From Helianthus annuus (lineage: Eukaryota > Streptophyta > Magnoliopsida > Asterales > Asteraceae): a stretch of DNA of 64,000 bases. The position numbers were made by a program, and so were the translations under genes. The notes below the pieces were generated by a model, which saw nothing but the letters and a program-made list of their open reading frames with translations, was not told the origin of the DNA and did not search any database. The stretch covers positions 165,694,263 to 165,758,262 of the forward strand of contig NC_035437.2 in NCBI RefSeq assembly GCF_002127325.2, read 5' to 3'. The first letter of the stretch is position 1, and every line of letters begins with the position of its first letter. Below, in pieces: positions 10,287 to 21,008 of this stretch.

Positions 10287-11638
10287 ATGAACCATCCTTT
10301 CCTTCAATTCGATCCCAACGATGAGCGAGAGGCTTTGTGCATCCCGAAACGTGACGCATTATGGGCACGGCGGGGACAGTTCGGAGTCCCCCGATGGTTG
10401 GATTGGGAAGTCATGCAGGAACTCAATCAGTATGACCGACTAGACAACATGATGAGTCGCCCACTTACAAATCTGGTCGGTTGCAACCGACCCGTTTACC
10501 GGGAGCTGACCATAGAGTTCTTCGCATCTTATGCCTACGAAAAGCCGGTTGCTGCTCGAAGACCCAAATTCCGCCACAAGGAGCGGGTAACTTTCAGATT
10601 ATGTGGTCGATGGCATAGGTGGTCGGTTGGTCGTTTGGGTAGAAGGCTCGGGATTTATACTAGGGAAGATATGGATAATCCCAATGTCTTCACAGATCAG
10701 TTCACTTTCCCTTCTGATGCAGCACGGGATGCATTTTGGGCTGCAAATGCTGTTGGGGATCCCTACAACCGAGGATGTCAAAGCCTTCGCGACTCAAAGA
10801 CCCTTTGTTGCGAGTGATGCACCTTGTTTTTAGCCATACGATATGCGGTCGCATGGACAGTCTCGGTAACTGTCCAACACCAGATTTGATTTTTTTATAT
10901 GCATTGGTGGAGAAAGCACCTATCAACCTGGGCGCGCGAATGGCTGAATACTTCGTCAAGTGCTCGGGGCGGACTCCAAGCAGTCAGATACATGGCGGTC
11001 AGTATGTGACCGAAATAGCGTACAACGAACGCTATATGACTGAGGAGGTGCTTCAGGGTCTCACTCTGATAACCGAGGGGGTTCATGTCGACATCAGGTC
11101 ACTCAAGGCCATGGGGGTGATTGTAGAGTTAGATAGGGGGGATAGGTTGAGGGGGCTGAATAAAGAGGTCTGGGACCCGTTACCCCCACTTCCATCAGAC
11201 GAAGAGGATGTAGAAATGCAGGAGCAGCATGCAGTTCAGCAGCACGGACCGCACACACCACCACACCAGACACCGCCACATGAGCCGCAGCACCATGAGT
11301 ACCACCAGCATCAGGATTTGCCTGAGTTTTATCAGCAGTTCCAGCAGATGCGTGTTACGCAGGAGCAGCATGGTACGTACATCGACCAGATTAGGACTAG
11401 CCAGGACCAGATCCGGGCTAGTCAGGATCAGCTCAGGGCCACTCAGGATCAGCTTAGGCATAGCCAGGAGAGCTTATACCAGGGGGTGAGTGCCGGATTT
11501 TCATACCTATTCGGGGAGATGCACCATGCATATCCCGACTACTTTCAGCACCCTCCACAGTTCCCACCATGGAACCCACCTGGTTATGGCGATGCGGGCC
11601 CATCCTTCACGAGAGACGATGATGGTGATGACGAGTAG
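10287..11638 (+). pseudogene. Element A third ORF (ATHILA ORF-1 / env-position protein), frameshifted
   Basis: About 450 codons downstream of pol, in the position of the 'env-like' ORF of Athila elements. The N-terminal half (10287 to about 10770) includes VYRELTIEFFASY and VTFRLCGRWHRW, which resemble the plant ATHILA ORF-1 family; function is not established. A 1-bp shift near 10770-10790 moves the frame, which then continues through RVMHLVFSHT and ALVEKAPINLGARM to an acidic, His/Gln-rich tail. Within the tail four 7-residue repeats of the RASQDQL type (11390-11473, four 21-bp units) predict a short coiled coil. I see no signal peptide or membrane segment after the ATG at 10287, so an envelope role is not supported by sequence. 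The start was chosen because it follows the acceptor-like CAG and precedes the first conserved segment. Confidence 0.7.
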
Positions 11639-13273
11639 GAGATGGTGGTGATGTTCATTAGTTGTTTTTATTATTTCACTACTTGTCATTTCGGGTGTTC
11701 TTTTTGCTTAGTATTTCAAACACCCTCGGATTGTATTTTATTTTCAAAACATTTTACTTTACGTTATGTCTTTGTTTGGATTGATAGTATTTATGTATAT
11801 TATGGTTGATTTGTGATTTTTCTGTTTCTGTTCTATTTTGGTGCACATGTGACATACTTGCAGGTTTTGGGCTATTGGATTGTGGACCGGAGCACGTGAC
11901 AGATACAGCTTCGGAAGTCTCGTTGCATCAACATTATCTTGAGGGGAGTATTGTTATCCTTTTCTCTATATTTCGGGTCTCGCATTGGGGACAATGCGAA
12001 GTTCAAGTGTGGGGAGGGGTTAACTTTGTTAACTTTGTTTGTCCTCAATATAAAAAAAATAAAAAAAAATAAAAATTCAGAAAAATAATTCAAAAATACC
12101 TGTATTTTGTATATATTTTAGTAAATAAACCGGTTGGTTGTGTTTTAGAAAACTTCGGACTTGATAAAAAACTCGACAAGCAAAATATTTTTGAAAAAGG
12201 AAACCGGAAAGCGTGACAAACAAAGAAAGACTTACATGATAGTTTTCACACTTTTACCCATTCCATCCGTTACGTGAGCATATTTGAGCCTATTGTTATA
12301 TATTTGTTCATTTCGGATATAGGAGTGAGCCGGATGTTATGTGTAATTTAGAACTTGTCACTAGTATGCTTGTTAAGACCATGAACTTGTGGATTTGTGT
12401 AAAAGTGATAGAGGCACTTAGATTACCCCTTTGTTGTAAACCTTGTTCTTTGTGTTGTGCTTCCCGTTCACCTTATATTACCCTTTAGGATTAACCATGT
12501 CGAGCGTTCCCGTTTACCTTTTTTACCCACATTATCGCCCACTTAGCCAAATTTAGCCTTTATATGTTTTAAACCTTTTTAGTGTTGAAACTCGGACAAA
12601 ATAATCATTTAACTAGCATTCATTTCAGTTTATTGTTTAATTAGTTTGCAAAAAAAAAAAAAAACAGAAAATAAAACACCCTAAAATAGGGTGAAGTTGA
12701 TAAAAATCGAGCAATTTTGAATGCTTAAATGTTAAAATTTCGTTGATAAGCTCGATTGCGCAATAGTCGCCTTTTTAAGGCATTTGTATGTAAAGTTGTT
12801 TATTTTGTTGCTAGTTAAACGCTACTACCGAGTTTTAACCATTTTCGCCACTTTATATGTCCACTTCCATACCCTACGCCCAAGCCTAACGTTACAACCC
12901 GTAAAGACCTCTTGATTTACACTTGTTTGCATGTTAGTTGGTGGAGACGAGATCTTATGACAAGCTTATGATATTGCATATTTCATTGACGAGGCATTGA
13001 CTGTTTGCACATACACATTTTATGTATGTTTCATAAATAAAACCGAGTGTGTGTGAACATTGTGAGTCGTGTGAAGATTAACATGTTGAGTCAATTAAAT
13101 GTGAAGTCACGGCTTTTTGGTTGTCACTTTATAATTGCATATGCTTGTTGGGTTTGAGTCTTTTGATGTTGTCTTTCGACAAACCAGCTAACCGTTTATA
13201 GTAGTTTTTCAATAAAATAGTGTGTAAATTATCGTTCTTGTTTGTTTCTGTCTTTTATTGCTTTTTAGTTCAG
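11639..13273 (+). other. Element A 3' non-coding region with an internal hairpin-polypurine module
   Basis: No convincing ORF. At 11981-11998 a perfect 7-bp stem (CGCATTG/CAATGCG) encloses the loop GGGA. It is followed by GTTCAAGTGTGGGGAGG, almost the same as the sequence before the 3' LTR. After that come A-rich tracts (12048-12075, 12651-12664) and AT-rich unique sequence. Confidence 0.75.
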
Positions 13274-13312
13274 CTTGCTTGAGGACAAGCAAGGTTCAAG
13301 CGTGGGGAGATT
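13274..13312 (+). other. Element A 3' hairpin and polypurine tract
   Basis: CTTGCTT-GAGGAC-AAGCAAG (13274-13293) is a perfect 7-bp stem. It is followed after 4 nt by the purine tract AAGCGTGGGGAGA (13298-13310), and the 3' LTR starts at 13313. The tract would prime plus-strand synthesis; the role of the hairpin is unknown. Confidence 0.8.
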
Positions 13313-13627
13313 TGATATTCGCTAATTTACACATATTTTAGCCCCCGTTTTACCCCTATTTTATGTGTTTTCGGCCGTAAAACCGTCATTCGGATACTTA
13401 ATTATCTAAATTTTTGTTTACAGGCCTAAAACAACATACCAGACAAGATGATAGCGAAAACGAAGACTTTCCGGACAAAACGACGAAGCTGCGAAACTTC
13501 TGTTAGAAAACTGACCTGGGCGTGTGGAACGGTCGTGCCACCTAATGCACGACCGTGCATCTCCGATGATTCATGAATGGCCCGGCAGTGAACGAGGGTG
13601 CAACTCTGCGTGCAAGGCATTGAAGGC
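13313..13627 (+). repeat. Element A 3' LTR, first part
   Basis: Matches 1393-1707 of the 5' LTR with a few substitutions. It is interrupted at the AAGGC target (13623-13627) by element B. Confidence 0.95.
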
Positions 13628-15137
13628 TGTCGCGTCCCCCGACCCACCCTGGACGGAGTCGGGGTCTGCGACCAGATTTCAGTGTGGTACCCGTGGTATC
13701 TAATGGCAGCGGAAGTCTTTTATTACAGGATCTTTTAACCGTAAAAATATGCTCGTTTTAATATATTACACAAAGTTTTTAGGGATAAAATCCCATCATT
13801 TACAATCAGTTGATTTCACACAGAAATCATTATTTTCCAAAACATGTTTTATTTATTTATTCACAATGAGCCACTTCTCTGAGCTTGTAGTGCTTTACTA
13901 CACTTTTCCTGGATCACACAGATCACCTGAAACATGTTTGAAAAAGGTTTTGTCAGCGGGGAAATACTGAGTGAATCATTCTGTTTTCTAAAACGACCCG
14001 TTAGTTATAAATCACAGTATTAAGAGCGATTACAATGTTTCTATCAACCAATTATCAAGAATGGGTATTTGTCACTCGACCGGATCTGTGACTGTGGTCA
14101 TACCACTATTGGGTCCCGTCGCCCCAATAATGACGGTTTACTCACACAGAGTAATAATTACTCACATAGAGTAATACTCACTCACATAGAGTGATAAAAA
14201 TAGTAATGTGCACAATACCCCACATACCAGCTGTAATTTGGTGATTACAAAGACTTAATCCCTGTAATTATAACCTTGAAAATAATTTGAGGTATTGTAA
14301 TACTTACTCACAAACTGTGAGAAAACAGTATAAAAAGAAGAATGACTCACATTGCAGATTAACGAGCAAATAGATAATGCCTACTGATTAGCCTTGATTA
14401 AACCTAATTTAACATAATGCACACACACAGGTTAGTAACTAATACAGCAATTACGTCAATTCACGAGATTAAACCTTCACAACGATTAATCAGTGCAATA
14501 CTCGATAATTCAATCGGATTCACAACGAATAACAGAGCATAGTCCGAATTCGAACAGCACTCTAATATTCAAGTCGAAATCACGACGATTAATCAAAGTA
14601 CAAGCTCAATTAAGCAGCACCTGGACTATCGTTGGATAGTTATAATCGATCGGATGTTGAATCGTAATAGCGATCGAGTTATTACCCTGATTGCGGCAGC
14701 GATTCGAGATCTGTGTGTGTTTGTGTAGTATATAGCTGATAACTCAGCGTGTATTTTGACGTTTTACGTCGTTTCAACTCTCAAATTCAAGTCCCAGACA
14801 CCCCTATTTATATACGAAATTTGACCCCCGTCGCGTAGCGCGAGGGGTACCCCCATGGGCGTCGCGCTACGCGAGGGGTCACCCTACTTCATAGGGTAGC
14901 CCTTCGTGCATGTAGGCTGGATGAGTCGACAATTTCTTAAAATTCGATTTTGACATATAGTTATTAAGATAATCGTTGGCTAGGGTTTATCCCCCCCTGA
15001 GTTTTAGGGGCCCTGATCCTGATTCTGATTGTTCTGGAAATTTTAGGGTTAGTGCAGAATTACTTGGGTTTCTTAATTAGGGTTTCCTTAATAGTTAATT
15101 ACCATCCTAATTATGGATTTTAGTGACAGTTGTTACA
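13628..15137 (-). repeat. Element B 3' LTR
   Basis: 1510 bp, TG...CA. On the minus strand a TATATAAATA box lies at 14805-14814. Directly upstream of it (higher coordinates) is a GC-rich hairpin with perfect 12-bp arms, CGCGTAGCGCGA (14832-14843) and TCGCGCTACGCG (14862-14873), separated by 18 bp. Confidence 0.93.
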
Positions 15138-15175
15138 TCCTCCCCACCTTAAGAAAAATCTCGTCCTCGAGATTT
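15138..15175 (-). other. Element B polypurine tract and upstream hairpin
   Basis: On the minus strand: a perfect 8-bp stem AAATCTCG/CGAGATTT around loop AGGA (15156-15175), then TTTTTCTT and AAGGTGGGGAGGA up to the LTR. The hairpin overlaps the pol stop codon at 15174-15176. Confidence 0.8.
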
Positions 15176-18100
15176 ATTGGAATAAATGAGGATATTTGCG
15201 CTTCATTTCTGATTCCAGCTCCCAAGTGTATTCTGGTCCTCTTCTTGAATTCCATTTGACTTTGACCAACACCAGTCGTTTGTGTTTGAGAAACTTGACT
15301 TTTCTATCTTCGATCTGTAGTGGTTTCTCTATAAACTTTAATTTTTCGTTCACCTCTACATCTTGAAGAGGTACTACCAGGGATTCGTCTGATAGACATT
15401 TCTTGAGAATGGATACATGAAATACATCATGTACTCCAGCTAGTTCTTCTGGTAGTTGTAAGCGGTAAGCAACAGGTCCTATTCGTTGGCTTATTGGAAA
15501 TGGTCCTACATATCTGGGACTCAACTTTCCTTTCTTACCGAATCGTACTACTCCTTTCCAAGGAGAAACTTTTAAAAGTACCTTATCTCCTACTTGGAAT
15601 TCAAGCGGCTTGCGACGATTGTCTGCATAGCTTTTCTGACGATCTCGAGCTGTTTTCAGTCTTTCCTTGATCTGAGTTATCTTGTCAGTAGTTTCTTGTA
15701 CAATCTCAGGACCTGATAATTGACTTTCTCCGATTTCTGCCCAACATACTGGAGTTCTGCACTTACGTCCGTACAGTGCTTCGAATGGTGCAGCTTCGAT
15801 ACTTGAATGATAACTATTGTTATAGGAGAATTCAATTAATGGCAAATGGCTATCCCAATTACCACCAAAGTCAATTACACATGCTCGGAGCATGTCTTCT
15901 AGCGTTTGTATTGTCCTTTCACTCTGTCCGTCTATTTGTGGACGATAAGCAGTACTTAGATTTAGTCGAGTTCCCATTGCTTTCTGAAAACTTGTCCAGA
16001 AATGAGATGTAAAACGACTATCTCTATCCGATACAATGGAGAGCGGGACTCCATGTAGGGATACTACCTCGTCCACGTAGAGTTGTGCTAACCTTTCCAT
16101 GCTAAAGGTTTCTTTCATTGGTAGGAAATGACCTGACTTGGTTAATCGGTCTACGATTACCCAAATCGCATCATTACCTCTTTTGGTTTTGGGTAACTTT
16201 GTAACAAAGTCCATTGTTATGAGTTCCCATTTCCATACAGGCATTTCTAACTGTTGTAGTAGTCCTGAAGGTTTCTGGTGTTCAACTTTAACTTGTGAAC
16301 AAGTTAAGCACTTGGATACGTATTCGGCTATATCCTTTTTCATTCCTATCCACCAGAAATTATTCCTTAAATCTTGGTACATCTTATTGTTTCCTGGATG
16401 CATAGTATACCTAGATTTATGAGCTTCTTCTAAAATCTTATTTCTTAACTCTCCTTGCTAAGGTACCCAAATTCGTTTCTTATGGAATTTCCAAATTCCA
16501 TCATTTCCTTGTTCTAATTCTTTTAGGTAACCTTTCATTCCTTCAGCATCGTCTTGGATTGCTGTTTTCTGAACTTCTTTAATTTGTGCCATTAAATCTA
16601 CTTGTAGATTTAACCTCAGAGCACAGACTCGTTTCTGTTTCTCATGGTACTTACGACTTAAGGCATCTACAACTACATTTGCCTTTCCTTCGTGATATTG
16701 GATATCACAGTCGTAATCACTTAGCATCTCCATCCATCTTCTTTGCCTCATGTTTAATTCTTTTTGCCCAAATATATATCTTAAACTTTTATGATCTGTA
16801 TAAACAGTAAACTTATTTCCATACAGATAATGTCTCCATATCTTAAGGGCAAAAATTATGGCTCCTAATTCTAGATCATGAGTCGTATAATTTTCTTCGT
16901 GCTTTTTCAATTGTCTAGAAGCATACGCAATTACCTTCTTGCGTTGCATTAACACACATCCATAGCCTAATTTTGAAGCATCACAATATACTTAAAAATC
17001 TTCTGTTCCTTCGGGTAAAGCTAAGATTGGTGCATTCGTCAACCTATGCTTTAAAATCTTAAAGGCTTCTTCTTGTCTAGGTCCCCATTCAAACTTAGCA
17101 GCTTTACAGGTTAACTTAGTTAATGGTACGGCTATCTTAGAAAAATCTTTGATAAATCGTCTATAGTATCCAGCTAAGCCTAGAAAACTTCTTATCTCCA
17201 TTGCTGTTTGTGGGACTTTCCATTTTGTAATTGCTTCTATCTTAGCAGGATCTACATGGACACCTTTGTGATTTACCACATGACCTAAGAATTGTACTTC
17301 TTGTAGCCAAAATTCACATTTTGAGAATTTGGCATAAAGCCTTTCTTTTCTTAACAAAGTTAAGAGTGCATGTAAGTGTTCACAATGTTCTTTTTGGCTT
17401 TTGGAATAAATAAGTATATCGTCGATGAAAACGATCACAAATTTATCCAAGTATGGTTTACAGATTCGATTCATCATGTCCATGAATGCTGCTGGGGCAT
17501 TTGTTAATCCAAAGGGCATGACTGTAAACTCATAATGACCATACCTAGTTCTGAAGGCAGTTTTAGGTATGTCTTCTTCTTGTACCTTCAACTGGTGATA
17601 TCCAGATCTTAAATCTATCTTAGAGAAATACTTAGCTCCTTGCAATTGATCAAAAAGATCATCAATCCTAGGTAGTGGGTATCGATTCTTAATTGTAACC
17701 TTATTCAATTCTCTATAATCGATACACATTCTCATCGATCCATCTTTCTTCTTCACAAACAGTACCGGTGCACCCCAAGGGGATGAACTCGGTTGTATGA
17801 ATCCTTTGCTTAATAATTCATCTAATTGCTTTTTCAATTCTAGCATTTCGGTAGGTGCTAATCTATATGGTGCTTTGGCTATTGGTGCAGTACCTGGAAT
17901 TAAATGAATTCTAAATTCTACTTCTCTATCAGGTGGTAATCCAGGTAATTCTTCTGGAAAAACGTCTGGGTATTCTGAGACTACGGGAATGTCCTGGAGT
18001 TTCTTATCTTTAGTGTTAATGATTGCGGAAATCATATACACCATTTCCTGTTTTCTCGAATAACTAGCCAATTTCATTATTGATATGAATTTCAATGGCT

Positions 18101-19661
18101 TTCGAGGTTTATTTCCAGTAATTAAAATTACTTCTCCTGTAGGGGTTTGAATTTCTACTGCATTTTTATCACATAGGATTCGTGCATGGTTGGCTACTAA
18201 CCAATCCATTCCTAATACTACATCGAATCCGGCTAAATTCATTGGTAACAGATTTGCAGAAAACTTATGGCCTAATAGTTCTACTTTTCCTCCTTGCCAG
18301 ATTTTATCTATGTTCACAGAATTTCCTTCTGCGGTTTCAACTGTGAAAATTTGCCTAAGAGTGGTTAAAGGTAACTTAAGATCTTGACAAAATGAAGTAT
18401 TAATAAAACTTTGGTTCGCACCAGAGTCAAATAATACTTTTGCAAATACGTCATGTACTAGGAACGTACCGGCTATCACATCTGGAATGAGTTCGGCCTC
18501 TTGAGTGGTTAGCTGGAATGCACGCGCATTTCTCTTGGTTGCTCCTTCAGCTGGTTTGGTTTGGTTGGCTATAGGTTTAGCTAACTTAGGACATTCAAAT
18601 TGAAAGTGTCCCCTTTCTCTGCAATTATAACAAACTCTTGTTTTCTTTCTGCAGTCTTCTTCCCGATGTCCTTTCATTTTGCAAAAATTGCAAACCATGT
18701 TGCATTGTCCATAATGCTTCTTTTTGCAATTTCTGCAGAAAGGAGGTGATGAGAATTGCCCTGTTCCTCTTTTCTTGGTATTACCCGCACGAAACCCCTG
18801 GGTAATCTTCTGAGCTATTTCCTTCTTACGATCTTCCTCTCTTGTGCGTACCAACTCATCCGTCAGGGTATTAGCTAATTCTACCGCATCGTCAATGGTA
18901 CGAGGTCTCGCAGCTTTAACGATGTTTCGGATTTCACTAATTAACCCCCAGATGTAACGAGAAATAAGTACCGGTTCTGGCGAAGCCAGTGATGGCACTA
19001 CCCTTGCGTATTGAAAGAATGTCGAAGTATAGCCCCGACAATCTACTCCTGTCATACGGTGACTAAGGAATTTGTTTGCCATCTGTTCCTTCTCGTATTC
19101 GGGACAGAATTTTCTTTCTACCAAACTCTTAAATTCTTCCCAACCTATGGCGTAGGCTATCCTTCTTCCTTTTGCCTGGAGGACCGTGTTCCACCATTCG
19201 AGTGCCCCTTCTTTGAACAGGTTTGATGCATACATCACCTGGTCTCCTTCGGCACATTTGCTTATTGCAATTACTGCTTCGGTTTTCTCTAACCAACGCA
19301 GTGTTGCAGTTGCCCCTTCGTTACCTGCAAATTCAGCGGGTTTGCAAGCAAGAAATTCTTTGTAAGTGCAACCTGGCGTTGCAGCTTTCATTCTTTCAGG
19401 GAGTGGGGCCTGCTGCGGATCATGATCGTCATGATTGCCGCCTCCATTTATGCTATTACTGCCGTTATCGTCTGAAATACGTTTACTAGGAATTAATTGT
19501 GGTTCGGCAGGTTTTTGGACAGCAGCTACAATTTCTGGAATAGCATGAGCTATCCCTTGGGCGATAAAGTGCTCGATATCTTGTCGAGTTATATATTGAT
19601 CTTCTTGTTCTTGCTCAGATTGATTTACTTCATTAATTGGTTCATTGTTAGCGTTTTCCAT
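15174..19661 (-). pseudogene. gag-pol: Element B gag-pol polyprotein with two in-frame stops
   Basis: A single frame of about 1,495 codons, interrupted by TAA at 16992-16994 and TAG at 16458-16460; both domains continue in the same frame past the stops. Order: gag capsid region (residues 100-270, [14 protein letters not shown]), three zinc knuckles ([40 protein letters not shown]), protease with [11 protein letters not shown] and GMDWL, RT with [14 protein letters not shown] and catalytic [13 protein letters not shown], RNase H with [20 protein letters not shown] and VVVDALSRK, then integrase with an HHCC finger (HPGNNKMYQ... CLTCSQ), D,D,E residues in [19 protein letters not shown] and [12 protein letters not shown], and a C-terminal chromodomain-like segment that would target chromatin. 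The ATG at 19661 begins an acidic N-terminus and is the first in frame. The second 'A' of the usual VADALSR box is V. Catalytic residues look intact, so only the two stops and the lost 5' LTR disable it. Confidence 0.93.
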
Positions 19662-19903
19662 CTGCTAATCTAGTAGGAATTTATTAGTGTCTAGCTTATC
19701 AATAAAAAATTTCACATAGATAAACACATAGATTATCACAATATACAAGTATAACCAAAATTGTCGATTTTCTCGACTTTTACTTTGTTGGTATATTGTA
19801 TATGCATCCATACACACCGTATTTTACAGAGTTTTATTGCCCATTTTACAGAATTTTAAGTTACTATCATACAATACGGTTTTCTGTGGTTTAACTGACG
19901 GTT
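19662..19903 (-). other. Element B inter-ORF region
   Basis: 242 bp of AT-rich sequence between the extra ORF and gag. No gene seen. Confidence 0.6.
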
Positions 19904-20632
19904 CTAGTAACGATGCTCCCTCTCATCGTACTTCCAAGTTAGATGCTCTCCCATTTCCCTGATCCTATTACCTGTACCTATCAGTTCTTCACCGAACTGA
20001 CGGAGTTCAGCTAGGTTTTCATTACTCATGGGAGGATTTGGGAGTGGTTCTGGGTCAAATTGTGGAAGAAAACTATAAGGACTATTGACTATGTTTTGGA
20101 ATTGCCAGTCGTTTGTCCACCATTCTTCCAGTTCCCCTAGTGGTTGGGTATGGATTAAAGGTTCAGGAATAGCCGGTGTTATGTTTAAAGGAAATTGGAC
20201 TGTAGCCGGGTAAGGATATAAATTAGTGCGGATTGGGCTTATGACCTCACAATTTCCTAATAGACGGTCTATTTCGTCTTGAAACGTAAGTTCTTCTGGC
20301 TGTTTAGAACTTTCGCCAACCTCTATTCCCTTTTGTTTCAGATCTATTCCTATTTCCTTTTCGGGTGGTTTCGAACTTTCTCCAGTTTCTATTTCCTTTC
20401 CCTTGATCATACTCACAGGATTTTCTATTTTAGGGAGTCTCCTAGTGGCAGGTTTCCTACGGCGTACTTTCCTCCACCCTACGTATCTTCTCTTCTTTTT
20501 CGGTTTAGCTTTTTCCAACGGTGGAGTTTGGAATTCCACAGGTTCTTCTATGTCAGCAATGTAACCAGTAAAGTCGTGAGAGACTTCGATAGGCACTGGA
20601 TATAAGTTGAGATTTTGGAATGCTTCCGACAT
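19904..20632 (-). CDS. Element B extra ORF upstream of gag, unknown function
   Basis: About 242 codons from the ATG of MSEAFQNL; an alternative in-frame ATG three codons earlier starts at 20641, and the frame is open farther upstream to 20755. I prefer 20632-20641 because the peptide before it is hydrophobic and low-complexity like untranslated AT-rich DNA. Visible parts: LYPVPIEVSHDF, then a highly basic block KPKKKRRYVGWRKVRRRK that resembles a nuclear-localisation or RNA-binding segment, two related repeats with GESSKPPE and GESSKQPE, a Trp-rich EEWWTNDWQF segment and a C-terminal FGEELIGTGNRIREMGEHL stretch. It has no stop codon although gag-pol next to it has two. It lies between the 5' LTR remnant and gag on the same strand. 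I do not recognise a family; it might be an accessory protein or a detached N-terminal part of gag. Confidence 0.6.
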   Translation of the reverse strand: MSEAFQNLNLYPVPIEVSHDFTGYIADIEEPVEFQTPPLEKAKPKKKRRYVGWRKVRRRKPATRRLPKIENPVSMIKGKEIETGESSKPPEKEIGIDLKQKGIEVGESSKQPEELTFQDEIDRLLGNCEVISPIRTNLYPYPATVQFPLNITPAIPEPLIHTQPLGELEEWWTNDWQFQNIVNSPYSFLPQFDPEPLPNPPMSNENLAELRQFGEELIGTGNRIREMGEHLTWKYDEREHRY

Positions 20633-20810
20633 CTCATTCATGCTGCATAGCATATATGCAAAATGCACTGTTAAAACTTTGGAACAAAGTTTAACAAATA
20701 AACACTGAAGTTTTATTGCATACCAATTTATACAAAGGATAACAGAAATAAACACACTAGGACTTTATTTATTTACTGGATTGTGATTTCTCTTACTAGG
20801 CCCAACTTAT

Positions 20811-21003
20811 CGATTTTGACAGATAGTTATTAAGATAATCGTTGGCTAGGGTTTATCCCCCCCTGAGTTTTAGGGGCCCTGATCCTGATTCTGATTGTTC
20901 TGGAAATTTTAGGGTTAGTGCAGAATTACTTGGGTTTCTTAATTAGGGTTTCCTTAATAGCTAATTACCATCCTAATTATGGATTTTAGTGACAGTTGTT
21001 ACA
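20811..21003 (-). repeat. Element B truncated 5' LTR
   Basis: 193 bp identical in layout to 14945-15137 of the 3' LTR with only two substitutions that I can see. The inner 1.3 kb of the LTR, with its TATA box, and the primer site are missing. Between here and the extra ORF (20756-20810) I see nothing else. Confidence 0.93.
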
Positions 21004-21008
21004 AAGGC

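Larger units (their letters stand above)
13628..21003 (-). mobile_element. Element B: Tekay-like Ty3/gypsy chromovirus nested in the LTR of element A
   Basis: Starts TGTCGCG and ends GTTACA on the plus strand. The target AAGGC is duplicated at 13623-13627 and 21004-21008. Genes run on the minus strand: truncated 5' LTR, extra ORF, gag-pol, polypurine tract, full 3' LTR. The lineage call rests on the three-knuckle gag and on an integrase that ends in a chromodomain-like [20 protein letters not shown] segment. The 5' LTR has lost all but 193 bp, including the promoter, and no primer site is visible, so this copy cannot be transcribed or reverse-transcribed normally. Confidence 0.92.

Noticed and set aside
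10287..11638. Calling ORF3 of element A an envelope gene
   Set aside because: Position fits, but no signal peptide, transmembrane segment or cleavage motif is visible; kept as ATHILA ORF-1-like of unknown role.
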